From an uncultured Flavobacteriaceae bacterium (GTDB lineage Bacteria > Bacteroidota > Bacteroidia > Flavobacteriales > Flavobacteriaceae): 38,511 bases of DNA. The notes beneath the pieces are model-generated. The model worked only from the letters and a program-made list of their open reading frames with translations. It did not search any database and had not been told where the DNA came from. Positions within the stretch are counted from its first letter, which is position 1, and every line of letters begins with the position of its first letter. Positions 8,825 through 18,562 of the stretch are shown piece after piece. Where the stretch lies: positions 1 through 38,511 of the forward strand of contig CAJQMK010000077.1 in NCBI GenBank assembly GCA_905479415.1, given 5' to 3'. Made by a program: the position numbers and the translations under genes.

Positions 8825-9388
8825 TTGAAAGTTCAAAGGGAAAAAATAATTTTGGGAATTGATCCAGGTACAACAATTATGGGGTTTGGATTAATAAAAG
8901 TTGTTGGTAATAAAATGAGTTTTCTTTTGCTGAATGAACTTGTTTTAAATAAACTTGATGATCATTATCTCAGACTAAAATATATTTTTGAAAGAACTAT
9001 AGATTTGATAGAGAAGTATCATCCGGACGAAATAGCAATTGAAGCTCCTTTCTTTGGAAAGAACGTTCAATCTATGCTTAAATTGGGCAGGGCACAGGGC
9101 GTTGCAATGGCTGCGGGCCTTTCAAAAGAAATACCAATAACTGAGTATTCACCAAAAAAAATAAAGATGTCTATTACTGGAAGCGGAAATGCTTCTAAAG
9201 AACAGGTTGCCAAAATGCTTCAAAGTTTACTTGGAATCAAAAAGTTGCCAAAAAATTTAGATTCTACTGACGGTTTAGCTGCTGCAGTATGTCACTTTTA
9301 TAATCAAAATAATAAATTAAGCTCTGAAAAAAATTATTCAGGTTGGAGTGCGTTTGTTAAACAAAATGAAAAAAGAATTAAGAAATGA
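8825..9388 (+). CDS. ruvC: Holliday junction resolvase RuvC
   Basis: RuvC is the endonuclease that cuts Holliday junctions with RuvAB during recombinational repair. The 187-residue protein has the RNase H-like fold with all four acidic catalytic residues in place: Asp13 (GIDPGT), Glu73 (AIEAPFF), Asp146 and Asp149 (LDSTDGLAAAVCH). The motif GKNVQSMLKLGRAQGV for substrate binding is also intact. The start is TTG; GIDPGT lies at residues 11-16 and no ATG precedes it, so a non-ATG start is required. It follows a lipoprotein gene by six bases and precedes hemW by 41 bp. The C-terminal extension after residue 165 is lysine-rich. Confidence 0.95.
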   Translation: MKVQREKIILGIDPGTTIMGFGLIKVVGNKMSFLLLNELVLNKLDDHYLRLKYIFERTIDLIEKYHPDEIAIEAPFFGKNVQSMLKLGRAQGVAMAAGLSKEIPITEYSPKKIKMSITGSGNASKEQVAKMLQSLLGIKKLPKNLDSTDGLAAAVCHFYNQNNKLSSEKNYSGWSAFVKQNEKRIKK

Positions 9389-9429
9389 TGATTTTTTTCA
9401 AACAGTTTTTTAATCTAAAATAATTTTTT

Positions 9430-10557
9430 GTGTCAGGAATATATATTCATATACCTTATTGTAAACAAGCCTGTCATTATTGTAACTATCATTTTTCAAC
9501 TTCTTTAAACAATAAGGAAAGTGTAATTAATTCAATGTTAAAAGAAATTGAGATTAAATCTGCTGGGAGTAATGATTTAATACAAACTATTTATTTTGGA
9601 GGAGGAACACCATCTTTTTTTGCCACAAAAGAAATAAATAAAATAATTAATTCGATTTTTGAAAAATTTCAAATATCTGAAAACCCTGAAATAACTTTAG
9701 AAGCTAATCCTGATGATCTATCTAAAGCTAAACTTATAGAATTGTCACAGAGTTATATCAATAGACTAAGTATTGGTGTTCAGTCATTTAATGATGATGA
9801 GCTAAAACTTATGAATAGATCACACAATTCCAATGATGCTAAAACTTGCATTGATAATGCATTAAAATATTATGACAATATTTCTATTGATTTAATTTTT
9901 GGTATGCCTAATAGTAATTTAAAAACGTGGGAATCAAATTTAAATTATGTTACTAGTTGGAATCTTAACCATATGTCTGCATATGCTCTGACTGTTGAGC
10001 CCAAAACTGCTTTGGAATCGTTTGTAAAAAAAAATATTATTAAACCATTAAATGAAGACTTGGTATTTGAGCAACACGAATTTATGTGTAATAAAATGTC
10101 AAATCATGAATACGTAAATTATGAATTGTCAAGCTTTGCAAAAAAAGGATATTTTTCAAGAAATAATTCTGCTTATTGGCTACGAAAAAAATATATTGGA
10201 ATAGGACCTTCAGCTCATAGTTTTGATGGATCTTATAGAAGTTGGAATGTGTCAAATAATTCATTATATATTAAAGACATAAGTGAAAACAAAATGTTTT
10301 CTGGAAGAGAAAAGCTTTCAATTATTGATAAGTATAATGAATATGTAATGACCGGCTTAAGAACTAAGTGGGGAATATCACTTACACATTTGGAAAATAA
10401 CTTTGGTCCATACTACAAAAATAATTTTGAAACTAGAATTGTAAAATATGTGAACACATCTCTAGTTGTAATAAAGGATGATGTTTTTAGAACGACAATT
10501 AAAGGTAAATTTCTTGCAGATGGAATTGCATCTGAATTATTTTTAATTAATCCTTAG
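9430..10557 (+). CDS. hemW: Radical SAM heme chaperone HemW
   Basis: The 375-residue protein is a coproporphyrinogen-oxidase-like radical SAM protein. The iron-sulfur motif is C11-x3-C15-x2-C18 followed by N-Y. The lack of the extra cysteine found in HemN (CxxxCxxCxC) identifies it as HemW, which binds heme and delivers it to respiratory proteins rather than acting as the oxidase. GGGTPS near residue 57, the EANPDD segment near 95 and RLSIGVQSFND near 114 are standard family landmarks, and a HemN_C domain follows. The start is GTG directly before SGIYIHIPYC. The 3' end overlaps the convergent M20 peptidase by 11 bp. Confidence 0.93.
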   Translation: MSGIYIHIPYCKQACHYCNYHFSTSLNNKESVINSMLKEIEIKSAGSNDLIQTIYFGGGTPSFFATKEINKIINSIFEKFQISENPEITLEANPDDLSKAKLIELSQSYINRLSIGVQSFNDDELKLMNRSHNSNDAKTCIDNALKYYDNISIDLIFGMPNSNLKTWESNLNYVTSWNLNHMSAYALTVEPKTALESFVKKNIIKPLNEDLVFEQHEFMCNKMSNHEYVNYELSSFAKKGYFSRNNSAYWLRKKYIGIGPSAHSFDGSYRSWNVSNNSLYIKDISENKMFSGREKLSIIDKYNEYVMTGLRTKWGISLTHLENNFGPYYKNNFETRIVKYVNTSLVVIKDDVFRTTIKGKFLADGIASELFLINP

Positions 10558-11938
10558 ACAATTTTGTAAAATAATAATAAAATTTAGAGATAGTTTCAAT
10601 TCCATTTAAAAAATTTGAAACTCCGTAGTGTTCATTTGGCGAATGAATCGCATCACTATCTAATCCAAATCCCATTAAAATAGTTTTGCTATTTAACTCT
10701 TGTTCAAAAAGGGCTATTATTGGAATACTCCCCCCATCTCTTGTAGCAATTGGTTTTTTGTTAAAGACATCTTCATAAGCTTTACTAGCAGCTGCAAAAC
10801 CAATTGTATCTGTTGGAGCGACATAAGGTTGTCCTCCATGATGTTCAGTAACTTTTACACTAACTGTGTCGGGAGCAATATCCGTAATATGTTTTGCAAA
10901 TAAATCATTAATTCTTTTCCAATTTTGTCCTGGAACTAATCTCATTGAAATTTTAGCAAATGCTTTACTTGGTAAAACAGTTTTAGCACCTTCCTCTGTA
11001 TAACCTCCCCATATTCCATTTACATCTAAGGCTGGTCTAATTGATTGTCTTTCAATTGTAGTATAGCCTTCCTCCCCATGCTCTTTTTTAAGACCAATTG
11101 AACTTTTGAATTCATCAATATTGAAGGGAGCTAAATTCATTTTTTTTCTATCATCATCAGAAACTTTAATCACATTATCATAAAAACCTGGTATAGTAAT
11201 TTTATTATTTGAATCGTGCAACTCATTAATAATTTTAGATAAAACATTTATTGGATTAGCTACTGTTCCGCCGTAATGACCAGAATGTAAATCTCTATTA
11301 GGACCAGTTAACTCAACCTCCATATAAGATAATCCTCTTAAACCTGTTGTTATAGAAGGGGTTGTTTTACTAATCATTCCTGTGTCTGAAACTAATATTA
11401 TATCATTAGATAATTTTTCTTTGTTTTGTTTTACGAATAATTCAAGGTTATCACTTCCAACTTCTTCCTCACCTTCAATCATAAACTTCACATTACAAGG
11501 CAAGTCACCATTTTCAATCATTACCTCTAAAGCTTTTAAGTGCATAAACATTTGACCTTTATCATCACATGCTCCTCTTGCGAAAATTGCACCTTCTGGA
11601 TGTATTCCTGTTTTCTTTATGTAAGGATTGAATGGATCTTGATCCCAAAGATCTATAGGGTCTACAGGTTGAACATCATAATGACCATAAACTAATATAG
11701 TTGGGAGCTTGGTATTGATTAATTTTTCTCCGTAGACAATAGGGTGTCCGTTAGTTTCGCAAATTTCACAATTATCTAAACTTAGTTTTATAAAATGTTT
11801 TTTAATTAATTCTGCAGCTGATCTTACATCTGAATCATGTTCAGATTTAGCACTCACAGAAGGAATTCTTAATAATTCAAATAATTCGTTTATAAAACGA
11901 CTTTTATTTTTTTCGATATAGTTTTTGAAATTTTTCAC
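10547..11938 (-). CDS. M20 family dipeptidase (CNDP/PepV-like)
   Basis: This 463-residue zinc peptidase probably hydrolyses dipeptides in the cytoplasm; no signal peptide is seen. The di-zinc centre is recognisable: H86 and D88 in VYGHYDVQPVD, D125 in RGACDDKG, the catalytic E158/E159 pair in EGEEEVGS, and D185 in VSDTG. A lid/dimerisation domain begins near residue 205 (LRGLSYMEVELTGPNRDLHSG), where the histidine of DLHSG contributes to the active site across the dimer. The final zinc histidine is probably in AIHSPNEH near the C-terminus. It is convergent with hemW. Exact peptide specificity is unknown. Confidence 0.92.
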   Translation of the reverse strand: MKNFKNYIEKNKSRFINELFELLRIPSVSAKSEHDSDVRSAAELIKKHFIKLSLDNCEICETNGHPIVYGEKLINTKLPTILVYGHYDVQPVDPIDLWDQDPFNPYIKKTGIHPEGAIFARGACDDKGQMFMHLKALEVMIENGDLPCNVKFMIEGEEEVGSDNLELFVKQNKEKLSNDIILVSDTGMISKTTPSITTGLRGLSYMEVELTGPNRDLHSGHYGGTVANPINVLSKIINELHDSNNKITIPGFYDNVIKVSDDDRKKMNLAPFNIDEFKSSIGLKKEHGEEGYTTIERQSIRPALDVNGIWGGYTEEGAKTVLPSKAFAKISMRLVPGQNWKRINDLFAKHITDIAPDTVSVKVTEHHGGQPYVAPTDTIGFAAASKAYEDVFNKKPIATRDGGSIPIIALFEQELNSKTILMGFGLDSDAIHSPNEHYGVSNFLNGIETISKFYYYFTKLSKD

Positions 11939-12019
11939 TTTAAATATTTTGTGTAAATGTAATTAAATCTAGTTTTTTAACATAGTAAATTTCATAGTGA
12001 TATTTTATACAATCTTGCT

Positions 12020-12027
12020 TATATTTG
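12020..12027 (+). promoter_or_regulatory. -7 element of tRNA-Leu promoter
   Basis: TATATTTG matches the Bacteroidota -7 consensus TAnnTTTG exactly and ends nine bases before the tRNA-Leu 5' end. No good TTTG -33 element is present at the right distance. The same octamer precedes tRNA-Phe and miaB in this window. Confidence 0.5.
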
Positions 12028-12035
12028 CCTGCCTT

Positions 12036-12117
12036 GCGGGTGTGGTGAAATTGGTAGACACGCTAGACTTAGGATCTAGTGCTTAACGGCTTGGGGGTTC
12101 GAGTCCCTTCACCCGCA
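12036..12117 (+). tRNA. tRNA-Leu (anticodon TAG)
   Basis: This is a complete 82-nt tRNA with a long variable arm, as expected of a class II leucine tRNA. The acceptor stem GCGGGTG pairs with CACCCGC, with discriminator A. The anticodon loop reads ACTTAGG with anticodon TAG (reading CUA). The T-arm contains GGTTCGAGTCC. CCA is not fully encoded (bases after the discriminator are CAA). A clear terminator follows directly. Confidence 0.97.
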
Positions 12118-12120
12118 CAA

Positions 12121-12150
12121 AAAAAACCTTTACTTAGTAAGGGTTTTTTT
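12121..12150 (+). terminator. Rho-independent terminator of tRNA-Leu
   Basis: A stem of AACCTTTA and TAAGGGTT (one G-T wobble, 5-base loop CTTAG) is followed by a run of T. It lies four bases after the tRNA. The A-run on the other side would allow some function on the minus strand too. Confidence 0.8.
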
Positions 12151-12250
12151 GTTTCTTATCATTTCTGTTTAACTTAGTTTTATTAGTAAATTTAATTAAA
12201 TCAATTATTAGCATGATTATTGAAATAATCTTGAGTATATTAAAGTCAAT

Positions 12251-14380
12251 ATGAAAAAAATATTTATAACCCTTTTTGTGTCATTAACCTTTATTTTTAT
12301 AAGTTGGAAATATCACGAGGTTAAGTTTGATGATCCAAACAAGGACAAGTTATTAATAGAACTTCTTAAATATGTTTTAGAGAAAGGTCACTATCAATCT
12401 CAAGATATTAACGATCAGTTATCAATTAAAGTATTTAATAGTTATTTAGAAATGATAGATCCTCAAAAAAAATACTTTTTGAATTCAGATTTTAAAGAAT
12501 TCAAAAAGTATGAAAAATTAATTGATGATCAATGGCTTAGTTATGATTTGACTTTTTTCAATTTAACCCACGACAGACTTGTTCAAAGAATAAATGAGGT
12601 AGAATTGTTTTTACCTTCTTTATTTAAAAAAACATTTGAATTTGATAGCGATGAAAAAATAAATGTAGATTTCGAAAATTTATCATTTCCTAAAAATGAT
12701 AATGAAAGAAAAGAAAGATGGAGAAAACAATTAAAATTCTCAATGCTAGATTTATACGATATAAAAATTTTAGATCAAAAAAAATTAATAGAATCCAATA
12801 GCGATTATGTTAAAAAATCTAATTCTGATCTCCTAAATGAATCTCTCGAAATCGTGAATGATAATATCAATGATATTTTTGATTTAATGAATGACTTGGA
12901 AAGAAAAGACTGGTTCTCAAATTATGTTAATTCATTTGTTACCCAATATGATCCCCATACTGTTTATTTTAAGCCTGAAGATAAAGATCGTTTTGATGTT
13001 AATATTTCAGGGAGGTTTGATGGAATTGGAGCTAGATTACAAAAACGTGACGGTGGAATTGAAATTGTTCAAATTATTTTAGGAGGTCCGCTTTGGAAAG
13101 ACAAAAAGATAGAAGCAGGTGACGAGATAATTAAAGTTGGTGAACCTGGAAAAGACCCTGTCAATGTTATTGGGATGAGAATTGATGATGCAATCAAATT
13201 AATTAAAGGTCCTAAAGGAACTGTTGTTGAATTAACCGTTCGACGTAAAGTTGATAATGAAATAAAAACTTTTCCAATTACAAGAGATGAAGTTGTTTTA
13301 GAAGAGAGCTACGCAAAATCTACACTAATTAAAAAAGATAACAAAACTTATGGTCTTATAACTTTACCTAAGTTTTATGTTGATTTTAATGATTACAAAG
13401 AAATAAACTGTGCCTCTGATGTAAAAAAAGAAATTATAAACTTGAAAAAAGAAGGTATTGAAGGTCTTGTATTAGATTTAAGAAATAATGGAGGAGGAGC
13501 TCTACAAACGGTTGTTGATATGACGGGGTTATTTATCGAAACTGGTCCAATTGTACAAGTTAAATCTATTGGAAACAGAAAAAAAGTTTTGTATGATAAA
13601 GATCCTTCTGTTTTCTGGGACGGACCATTAGTTATCTTAGTAAATCAAATGTCTGCTTCAGCCTCAGAGATTATGGCTGCCGCTCTACAAGATTATGAAA
13701 GAGCTGTGGTTATAGGAAGTGACAATACCTTTGGAAAAGGAACAGTACAAAATGTCTTAGATTTAAACAGGTTTTTATCTAACAGTGACTTTGATTTAGG
13801 TGCTTTAAAGATAACAACTGAAAAATTTTACAGGATTAATGGAGGTTCTGTTCAGCTTAAAGGAGTTGAAAGCGACATTGTAACGCCTAATACATATTCT
13901 CATATTGAAATAGGTGAGGCAGATGAAAAAAATCCTTTAAAGTGGGATCAAATAGACAAAGCACAATTTAGAAAATGGGACGGATATTACAACTTAGAAA
14001 GTGTTATTAATGATTCTAAATTAAGGATATCTAAAAATGAGTTATTTAGTCTTATTGATCAAAATGCTAAGTGGTTTTCCGAAAGAAGAAAAAATAAAAG
14101 TTATTCTTTAAATTATAATACTTTTAAAAATGATCAGAAAAACAATAAATTAAAACTTAAGAAATTTGATAGAATAAAAGATTATAATAATAATTTGAAT
14201 TTTAATCTTTTGAGTGATCAATCATCCAAAATTAAAGACACTGAAGAATATAAAGAAAATAGAAAGAGATGGCATAATAGTTTGAAATCTGACATCTATA
14301 TAAACGAAAGTATTAATGTTTTATTAAATTTAAAAACAAAGAAAATAGAAAATAATAATATTTTAGCTAAAGTTGGTTAA
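12251..14380 (+). CDS. prc: Carboxy-terminal (tail-specific) processing protease, S41A
   Basis: Prc/Tsp degrades or trims periplasmic proteins from their C-terminus. The 709-residue protein has an N-terminal signal/anchor (residues 1-18), the helical Tsp N-terminal domain, a PDZ domain at about 245-335 (GIGARLQKRDGG, AGDEIIKVG), and the S41 protease core. The catalytic residues align with E. coli Tsp: Ser470 in SASASE, Asp481 in LQDYERA and Lys496 in TFGKGTVQ. A lysine-rich C-terminal domain (DUF3340-like) follows. The upstream 100 bp show no convincing promoter. Its stop codon overlaps the start of the ABC permease gene by one base. Confidence 0.95.
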   Translation: MKKIFITLFVSLTFIFISWKYHEVKFDDPNKDKLLIELLKYVLEKGHYQSQDINDQLSIKVFNSYLEMIDPQKKYFLNSDFKEFKKYEKLIDDQWLSYDLTFFNLTHDRLVQRINEVELFLPSLFKKTFEFDSDEKINVDFENLSFPKNDNERKERWRKQLKFSMLDLYDIKILDQKKLIESNSDYVKKSNSDLLNESLEIVNDNINDIFDLMNDLERKDWFSNYVNSFVTQYDPHTVYFKPEDKDRFDVNISGRFDGIGARLQKRDGGIEIVQIILGGPLWKDKKIEAGDEIIKVGEPGKDPVNVIGMRIDDAIKLIKGPKGTVVELTVRRKVDNEIKTFPITRDEVVLEESYAKSTLIKKDNKTYGLITLPKFYVDFNDYKEINCASDVKKEIINLKKEGIEGLVLDLRNNGGGALQTVVDMTGLFIETGPIVQVKSIGNRKKVLYDKDPSVFWDGPLVILVNQMSASASEIMAAALQDYERAVVIGSDNTFGKGTVQNVLDLNRFLSNSDFDLGALKITTEKFYRINGGSVQLKGVESDIVTPNTYSHIEIGEADEKNPLKWDQIDKAQFRKWDGYYNLESVINDSKLRISKNELFSLIDQNAKWFSERRKNKSYSLNYNTFKNDQKNNKLKLKKFDRIKDYNNNLNFNLLSDQSSKIKDTEEYKENRKRWHNSLKSDIYINESINVLLNLKTKKIENNNILAKVG

Positions 14381-15456
14381 TGAAACTTTTTAAAAACACA
14401 GTATCTCTAAATAATATAGGTATTATTTTAAGTTCTTGTTTTGTATTGTTTTGCCTTATTATATCTTTATTTTCATACGTTTTTATCCCTGATAGTTCTA
14501 GGTTTTCAAATCAGATGCATTTGCCAATCAACTCAAAAAGCCCAGGTTTTACAGCAACTTTTATTATAGTCCCAAATAATAGTAATAATCAACAATCTTT
14601 TTTGAGTAAGTTATTTACTGGAAATAAATATCCCGATACTGAAATTTTAATTTCTAATTTTCAATTGTCAAAAAATTCTATAAATTATTCTGATCTGTCA
14701 AATGACGGAATTAAAAAATCTATTCCTTTTACTGACTTTCCTTCAAATTTAACTTCAAGCCAAATTATAGAACAATTCTTAATTAAAAGAAATTATATTT
14801 TTGGTACTGATAATTATGGAAGAGATGTTTTTGGTAGAGTCATGTTAGGAACCAGAGTGTCTATGTCCATTGGTATAATTGCAGTCTTGATTTCTTTGTT
14901 AATAGGATTATTTATAGGACTAACCAGTGGTTACTATGGAGGTTTAACAGACAAAATATTAATGATGGTTATTAATATTTTTTGGTCTATTCCTACTCTT
15001 TTATTGGTTATCGCATTTTCTCTAGCTTTAGGTAAAGGCTTTTGGCAGGTGTATGTAGCTGTTGGTTTAACAATGTGGGTTGAAGTCGCTAGAGTTGTTC
15101 GAGGACAAGTAATTTCGGAAAAAAACAAAGATTATATTGTTGCAACCAAAGTATTAGGGTTTTCTGATTTAAGAGTTTTTTTTAAGCATTTAATTCCAAA
15201 TATAATAGGTCCTATTTTAATTATTTCTGCTGCAAATTTCGCTTCAGCTATCTTAATAGAAAGTGGATTAAGTTTTTTAGGCATTGGAACTCAACCGCCT
15301 ATTCCTAGCTGGGGATCGATGATTAAAGATAATTATCAATATATTATTTTGGGAAAGGCTTATCTTGCAGTTATTCCAGGTATTGCTATAATGTTATTGG
15401 TTACTAGTTTTATGTTTTTAGGAAATAATTTAGAAGAATATTTTAAATTTAAATAA
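14380..15456 (+). CDS. OppC/DppC-like ABC transporter permease with large periplasmic loop
   Basis: The 358-residue protein is a peptide/nickel-type ABC permease. The first membrane helix is at about residues 14-36. The binding-protein-dependent transport domain begins near residue 145 with the OppC signature GTDNYGRDVFGR. Further helices follow, and the ATPase-coupling EAA loop is seen around DYIVATKVLGFSDLRVFFKH. Between TM1 and TM2 lies an extended hydrophilic region of about 105 residues (about 40-143), longer than in typical OppC. No other transporter subunit is encoded nearby. The gene overlaps prc by one base and abuts the convergent rodA stop codon. Substrate is unknown. Confidence 0.87.
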   Translation: MKLFKNTVSLNNIGIILSSCFVLFCLIISLFSYVFIPDSSRFSNQMHLPINSKSPGFTATFIIVPNNSNNQQSFLSKLFTGNKYPDTEILISNFQLSKNSINYSDLSNDGIKKSIPFTDFPSNLTSSQIIEQFLIKRNYIFGTDNYGRDVFGRVMLGTRVSMSIGIIAVLISLLIGLFIGLTSGYYGGLTDKILMMVINIFWSIPTLLLVIAFSLALGKGFWQVYVAVGLTMWVEVARVVRGQVISEKNKDYIVATKVLGFSDLRVFFKHLIPNIIGPILIISAANFASAILIESGLSFLGIGTQPPIPSWGSMIKDNYQYIILGKAYLAVIPGIAIMLLVTSFMFLGNNLEEYFKFK

Positions 15457-16707
15457 TTACCATTTACTAGTTCTTTCTGAGTCTAGTTTTATATATATAG
15501 AGAATAATAAAACAAAAGCCATTAAACTTGACCCTCCATAGCTTAAAAACGGTAGTGGAATTCCAATTGTAGGGACCAAACCTATTACCATACCTATATT
15601 TATAAAAAAATGTGAAAAAATAATAGTTACAGCTGAGTAAGAATAGATTTTACTGAACAAATTTCTTTGAAGTTCTGCTCTTTTAGTAATTCTAAGCATT
15701 AAAAAAGTATACAGAAGAATTATAAATGAAGCTCCTAAAAACCCCCATTCTTCACCAACAGTAGAAAATATGTAATCCGTGTGTTGCTCGGGAACAAAAT
15801 TCCCTCGAGTTTGAGATCCTTTTAAAAACCCTTCACCCGTTAATCCACCAGAAGCAAATGCTATTCTTGATTGATTTGTGTTATATCCAATTCCTTGATT
15901 ATCTTGTTTTATCCCCATTACAATATTAAATCTATTTCTGTGGCGTTCTTCAAAAATATTATTAAATATAAAGTCAACAGAAAATACAAATACAGAAAAA
16001 ATTAGGCCATAAATAAATGTTTTTTTTACAACTTTTTTATTTTTCTTATTTAAAAAAAGAAAAATTATCATTGATGCAATTATAAAAAGAATAACATTTT
16101 TTGGAGTTAAAAGAATTGTAGCAAAAAACAATATTATAAATCCCACGAATAGATTCATATATATAGAGGGAAGACCTATTTTATAAAAAACTAAAATAAA
16201 ACTTAAGAAAATAATTATAGTTCCGGGATCTGGTTGAAGTATAATTAAAGTTATTGGAATTAAAATTATTAAAAATGAATAAAACTGAGTTTTAATTGTT
16301 TTAATATTTGAATTAATATCACTTAGGTATTTTGCTAAGGCAAGAGCGGTTATTGGTTTTGCGAATTCACTTGGCTGAATACTAAATCCATTTATTTTAT
16401 ACCAAGCCAATGCACCATTAACTTCATTTCCAAAAACAAAAAGTCCAATTAAAGACAGTATTGAAAGGATGTATAAAATACTCGAATATTTTAAAAAAAA
16501 ATTAATGGAAAGAATTTGAACGAAGAAGAAAATAAAAACTGAAATAATTGCAAAAAATAATTGCTTTGTAAATGGATTAAAAGAAAAAACAGAATCTAAT
16601 AAATAAATTTGAGATGATGAAAATATATTTCCTAATCCAAGAGCAATAAGTATACTAAGAATAAAAACACTTAGCCAGTCTATTTTTTTTATATTAACCT
16701 CACTCAT
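15457..16707 (-). CDS. rodA: Peptidoglycan glycosyltransferase RodA (SEDS family)
   Basis: RodA polymerises glycan strands in the elongasome together with PBP2. The 416-residue protein has about ten membrane helices and SEDS landmarks: the QPSEFAK motif at 111-117, QPDPGT at 158-163, and the extracellular loop VPEQHTDYIF in which Asp311 corresponds to the catalytic aspartate. The end contains the conserved VPTIGIPLPFLSYGGSS. It overlaps mrdA by eight bases (ATGAGTGA), so translational coupling is likely. It is the last gene of the purH-mreBCD-mrdA-rodA run. Confidence 0.95.
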   Translation of the reverse strand: MSEVNIKKIDWLSVFILSILIALGLGNIFSSSQIYLLDSVFSFNPFTKQLFFAIISVFIFFFVQILSINFFLKYSSILYILSILSLIGLFVFGNEVNGALAWYKINGFSIQPSEFAKPITALALAKYLSDINSNIKTIKTQFYSFLIILIPITLIILQPDPGTIIIFLSFILVFYKIGLPSIYMNLFVGFIILFFATILLTPKNVILFIIASMIIFLFLNKKNKKVVKKTFIYGLIFSVFVFSVDFIFNNIFEERHRNRFNIVMGIKQDNQGIGYNTNQSRIAFASGGLTGEGFLKGSQTRGNFVPEQHTDYIFSTVGEEWGFLGASFIILLYTFLMLRITKRAELQRNLFSKIYSYSAVTIIFSHFFINIGMVIGLVPTIGIPLPFLSYGGSSLMAFVLLFSIYIKLDSERTSKW

Positions 16708-18562
16708 TAATTGAAAAATTATTTTTTGTATAAGGTTTTAAATATTCTTCCATTAGATTTCCGTTCAAAATATAATTTTCAAGATATTTTCTTTTAACTT
16801 CTTTTTTTAAATACTTTTCCATCATAAGGCTTGCTATTGGAGCGGCCCATCTTGTACCCCAATATCCATTCTCTATAAAAACTGCAATAGCAATTTTAGG
16901 ATTCTCTTTTGGAGCGAATCCAATAAAGATAGAGTGATCGGTTAGTTGAGATCTTTTTCCATTTATTTTTATAAAATTTTCTGCAGTTCCGGTTTTTCCA
17001 GCTATTTCAATTCCTTTTATTTTTGAATTTTGAGCTGTTCCTTTTTCAATCACGTCAAACATTCCATTAATTATCTTTTCATAATGAACAGATTTTATGG
17101 ATGTGTGTTTTTTATCTAAGAATTTCGAATTAATTGAGTCATTGCTTATTTTTTTTACTAAATGTGGAGTTTTATACCATCCTCTATTCGCAATTATTGC
17201 AGTTATATTTGCCAATTGAATGGGAGTTGTTAAAATTTCACCTTGTCCAATTCCATTCGAAATAGTTGTTGCAGCTCTCCATCTATTGTTTGGATACCAC
17301 TTGTCATAATATTTAGCATCAGGTATTAAGCCTGGTCTACCTAAAGGATGATCATATCCTAAATAATTGCCTAAACCAAAACTTTCAACATGATTTTTCC
17401 AATTATTCATTCCTTCTTTAGAGCTAGAGTATTTGTTTAGAGTGTTTTTATATATCGTAGCAAAATAAGTGTTACATGAGTTATAAATTGCTTTATTTAA
17501 GTCATTAGAAGTTCCTGGCTCACAATGACATCTCATAAATCTATTTTTTGAATAGTAATGTCCTTCGTTACATGAAATTTTAGTATTTGATGTTATGATA
17601 TTTTCTTCTAAGGCTATGAGACCGTTTATTAATTTAAATGTTGATCCTGGGGGGTATTGTCCTTGTAATCCTCTATCAAAAAGTGGTTTTCCTATTGTGT
17701 CGTTTTTAAGCTTTATATAGTTTTTTGATCTGTTTCTTCCAATTAGTAAGTTTGGGTCAAAATTTGGAGCATTTATAAGTGATAGAATCTCACCACTTTC
17801 AGGTTCAATTGCAATTATACTTCCAAACTTATTAATCATTAGTGAATCTCCATAAATTTGAAGATCCACATCAATTGTTAAGTTAATATCCTTAGCAGGC
17901 TTGAAAATTGTATCATAAATTCCATCTTTATATCTACCTGTAATTCTATTAAAATTATCTTTTTGAAAATAGCTAACTCCTTTAACTCCTCTGAGTTTTT
18001 CTTCGTAAGCTTTTTCAATTCCCTGCCTACCAATTAATTCTCCTGACTCATAATAACTATCGTCTTTAATCTCATAGTCATTAACCTCACTTATATAACC
18101 TAATATATTTGAAGCTGAATTTAGAAGATAATTTCTATTAGATTTTTTGGTTACAGAAAAACCCTCATATTTCCATAATTTTTCTTGAAGAATGGCATAA
18201 TCTTTCTTTGAAATTTGAGATAAAAAAACTGAAGGTTTAATTCTAGAGTAGTTTTTTGCTTTTTTTATTTTATCTATAAATAGTTTTTTGTCAATTTTTA
18301 ATATTTTACAAAATTCTATGGTATCAATTGATTTTAATTTTGAAGGCACTATCATCAAATCATAAAAAGGCTCATTTTCAACTAATAATTTATTATTTCT
18401 GTCAAAAATATAACCTCTTTCTGGGTAATTATAAATCTTCTCAACAGAGTTTTTATTCGACAGTTTAACGTCATTGATATTTATTATCTGAACCCAGAAA
18501 AGACGAAGAATAAAAATTATCGAAGTCGTAACGATTAAAAATGGAAGAAACTTATTTTTCAT
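16700..18562 (-). CDS. mrdA: Penicillin-binding protein 2 (elongation transpeptidase)
   Basis: This PBP2 cross-links peptidoglycan during lateral growth, working with RodA. From the ATG at 18562 it has 620 residues; a TTG two codons upstream is also possible. An N-terminal membrane helix (about residues 7-26) is followed by the dimerisation domain starting at YPERGYIFDRN. The transpeptidase motifs are intact: S309-T-F-K (PPGSTFK, nucleophile Ser309), S364-C-N, and K525-T-G (AGKTGTAE); all positions are numbered from the TTG start, so subtract two for the ATG. The start overlaps the end of mreD by 11 bases, and the 3' end overlaps rodA by eight. Confidence 0.95.
   Translation of the reverse strand: MKNKFLPFLIVTTSIIFILRLFWVQIININDVKLSNKNSVEKIYNYPERGYIFDRNNKLLVENEPFYDLMIVPSKLKSIDTIEFCKILKIDKKLFIDKIKKAKNYSRIKPSVFLSQISKKDYAILQEKLWKYEGFSVTKKSNRNYLLNSASNILGYISEVNDYEIKDDSYYESGELIGRQGIEKAYEEKLRGVKGVSYFQKDNFNRITGRYKDGIYDTIFKPAKDINLTIDVDLQIYGDSLMINKFGSIIAIEPESGEILSLINAPNFDPNLLIGRNRSKNYIKLKNDTIGKPLFDRGLQGQYPPGSTFKLINGLIALEENIITSNTKISCNEGHYYSKNRFMRCHCEPGTSNDLNKAIYNSCNTYFATIYKNTLNKYSSSKEGMNNWKNHVESFGLGNYLGYDHPLGRPGLIPDAKYYDKWYPNNRWRAATTISNGIGQGEILTTPIQLANITAIIANRGWYKTPHLVKKISNDSINSKFLDKKHTSIKSVHYEKIINGMFDVIEKGTAQNSKIKGIEIAGKTGTAENFIKINGKRSQLTDHSIFIGFAPKENPKIAIAVFIENGYWGTRWAAPIASLMMEKYLKKEVKRKYLENYILNGNLMEEYLKPYTKNNFSINE

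Noticed and set aside
9430-10557. HemN (oxygen-independent coproporphyrinogen oxidase)
   Set aside because: The motif is CxxxCxxC followed by Asn-Tyr and lacks HemN's additional cysteine; length and landmarks fit HemW.
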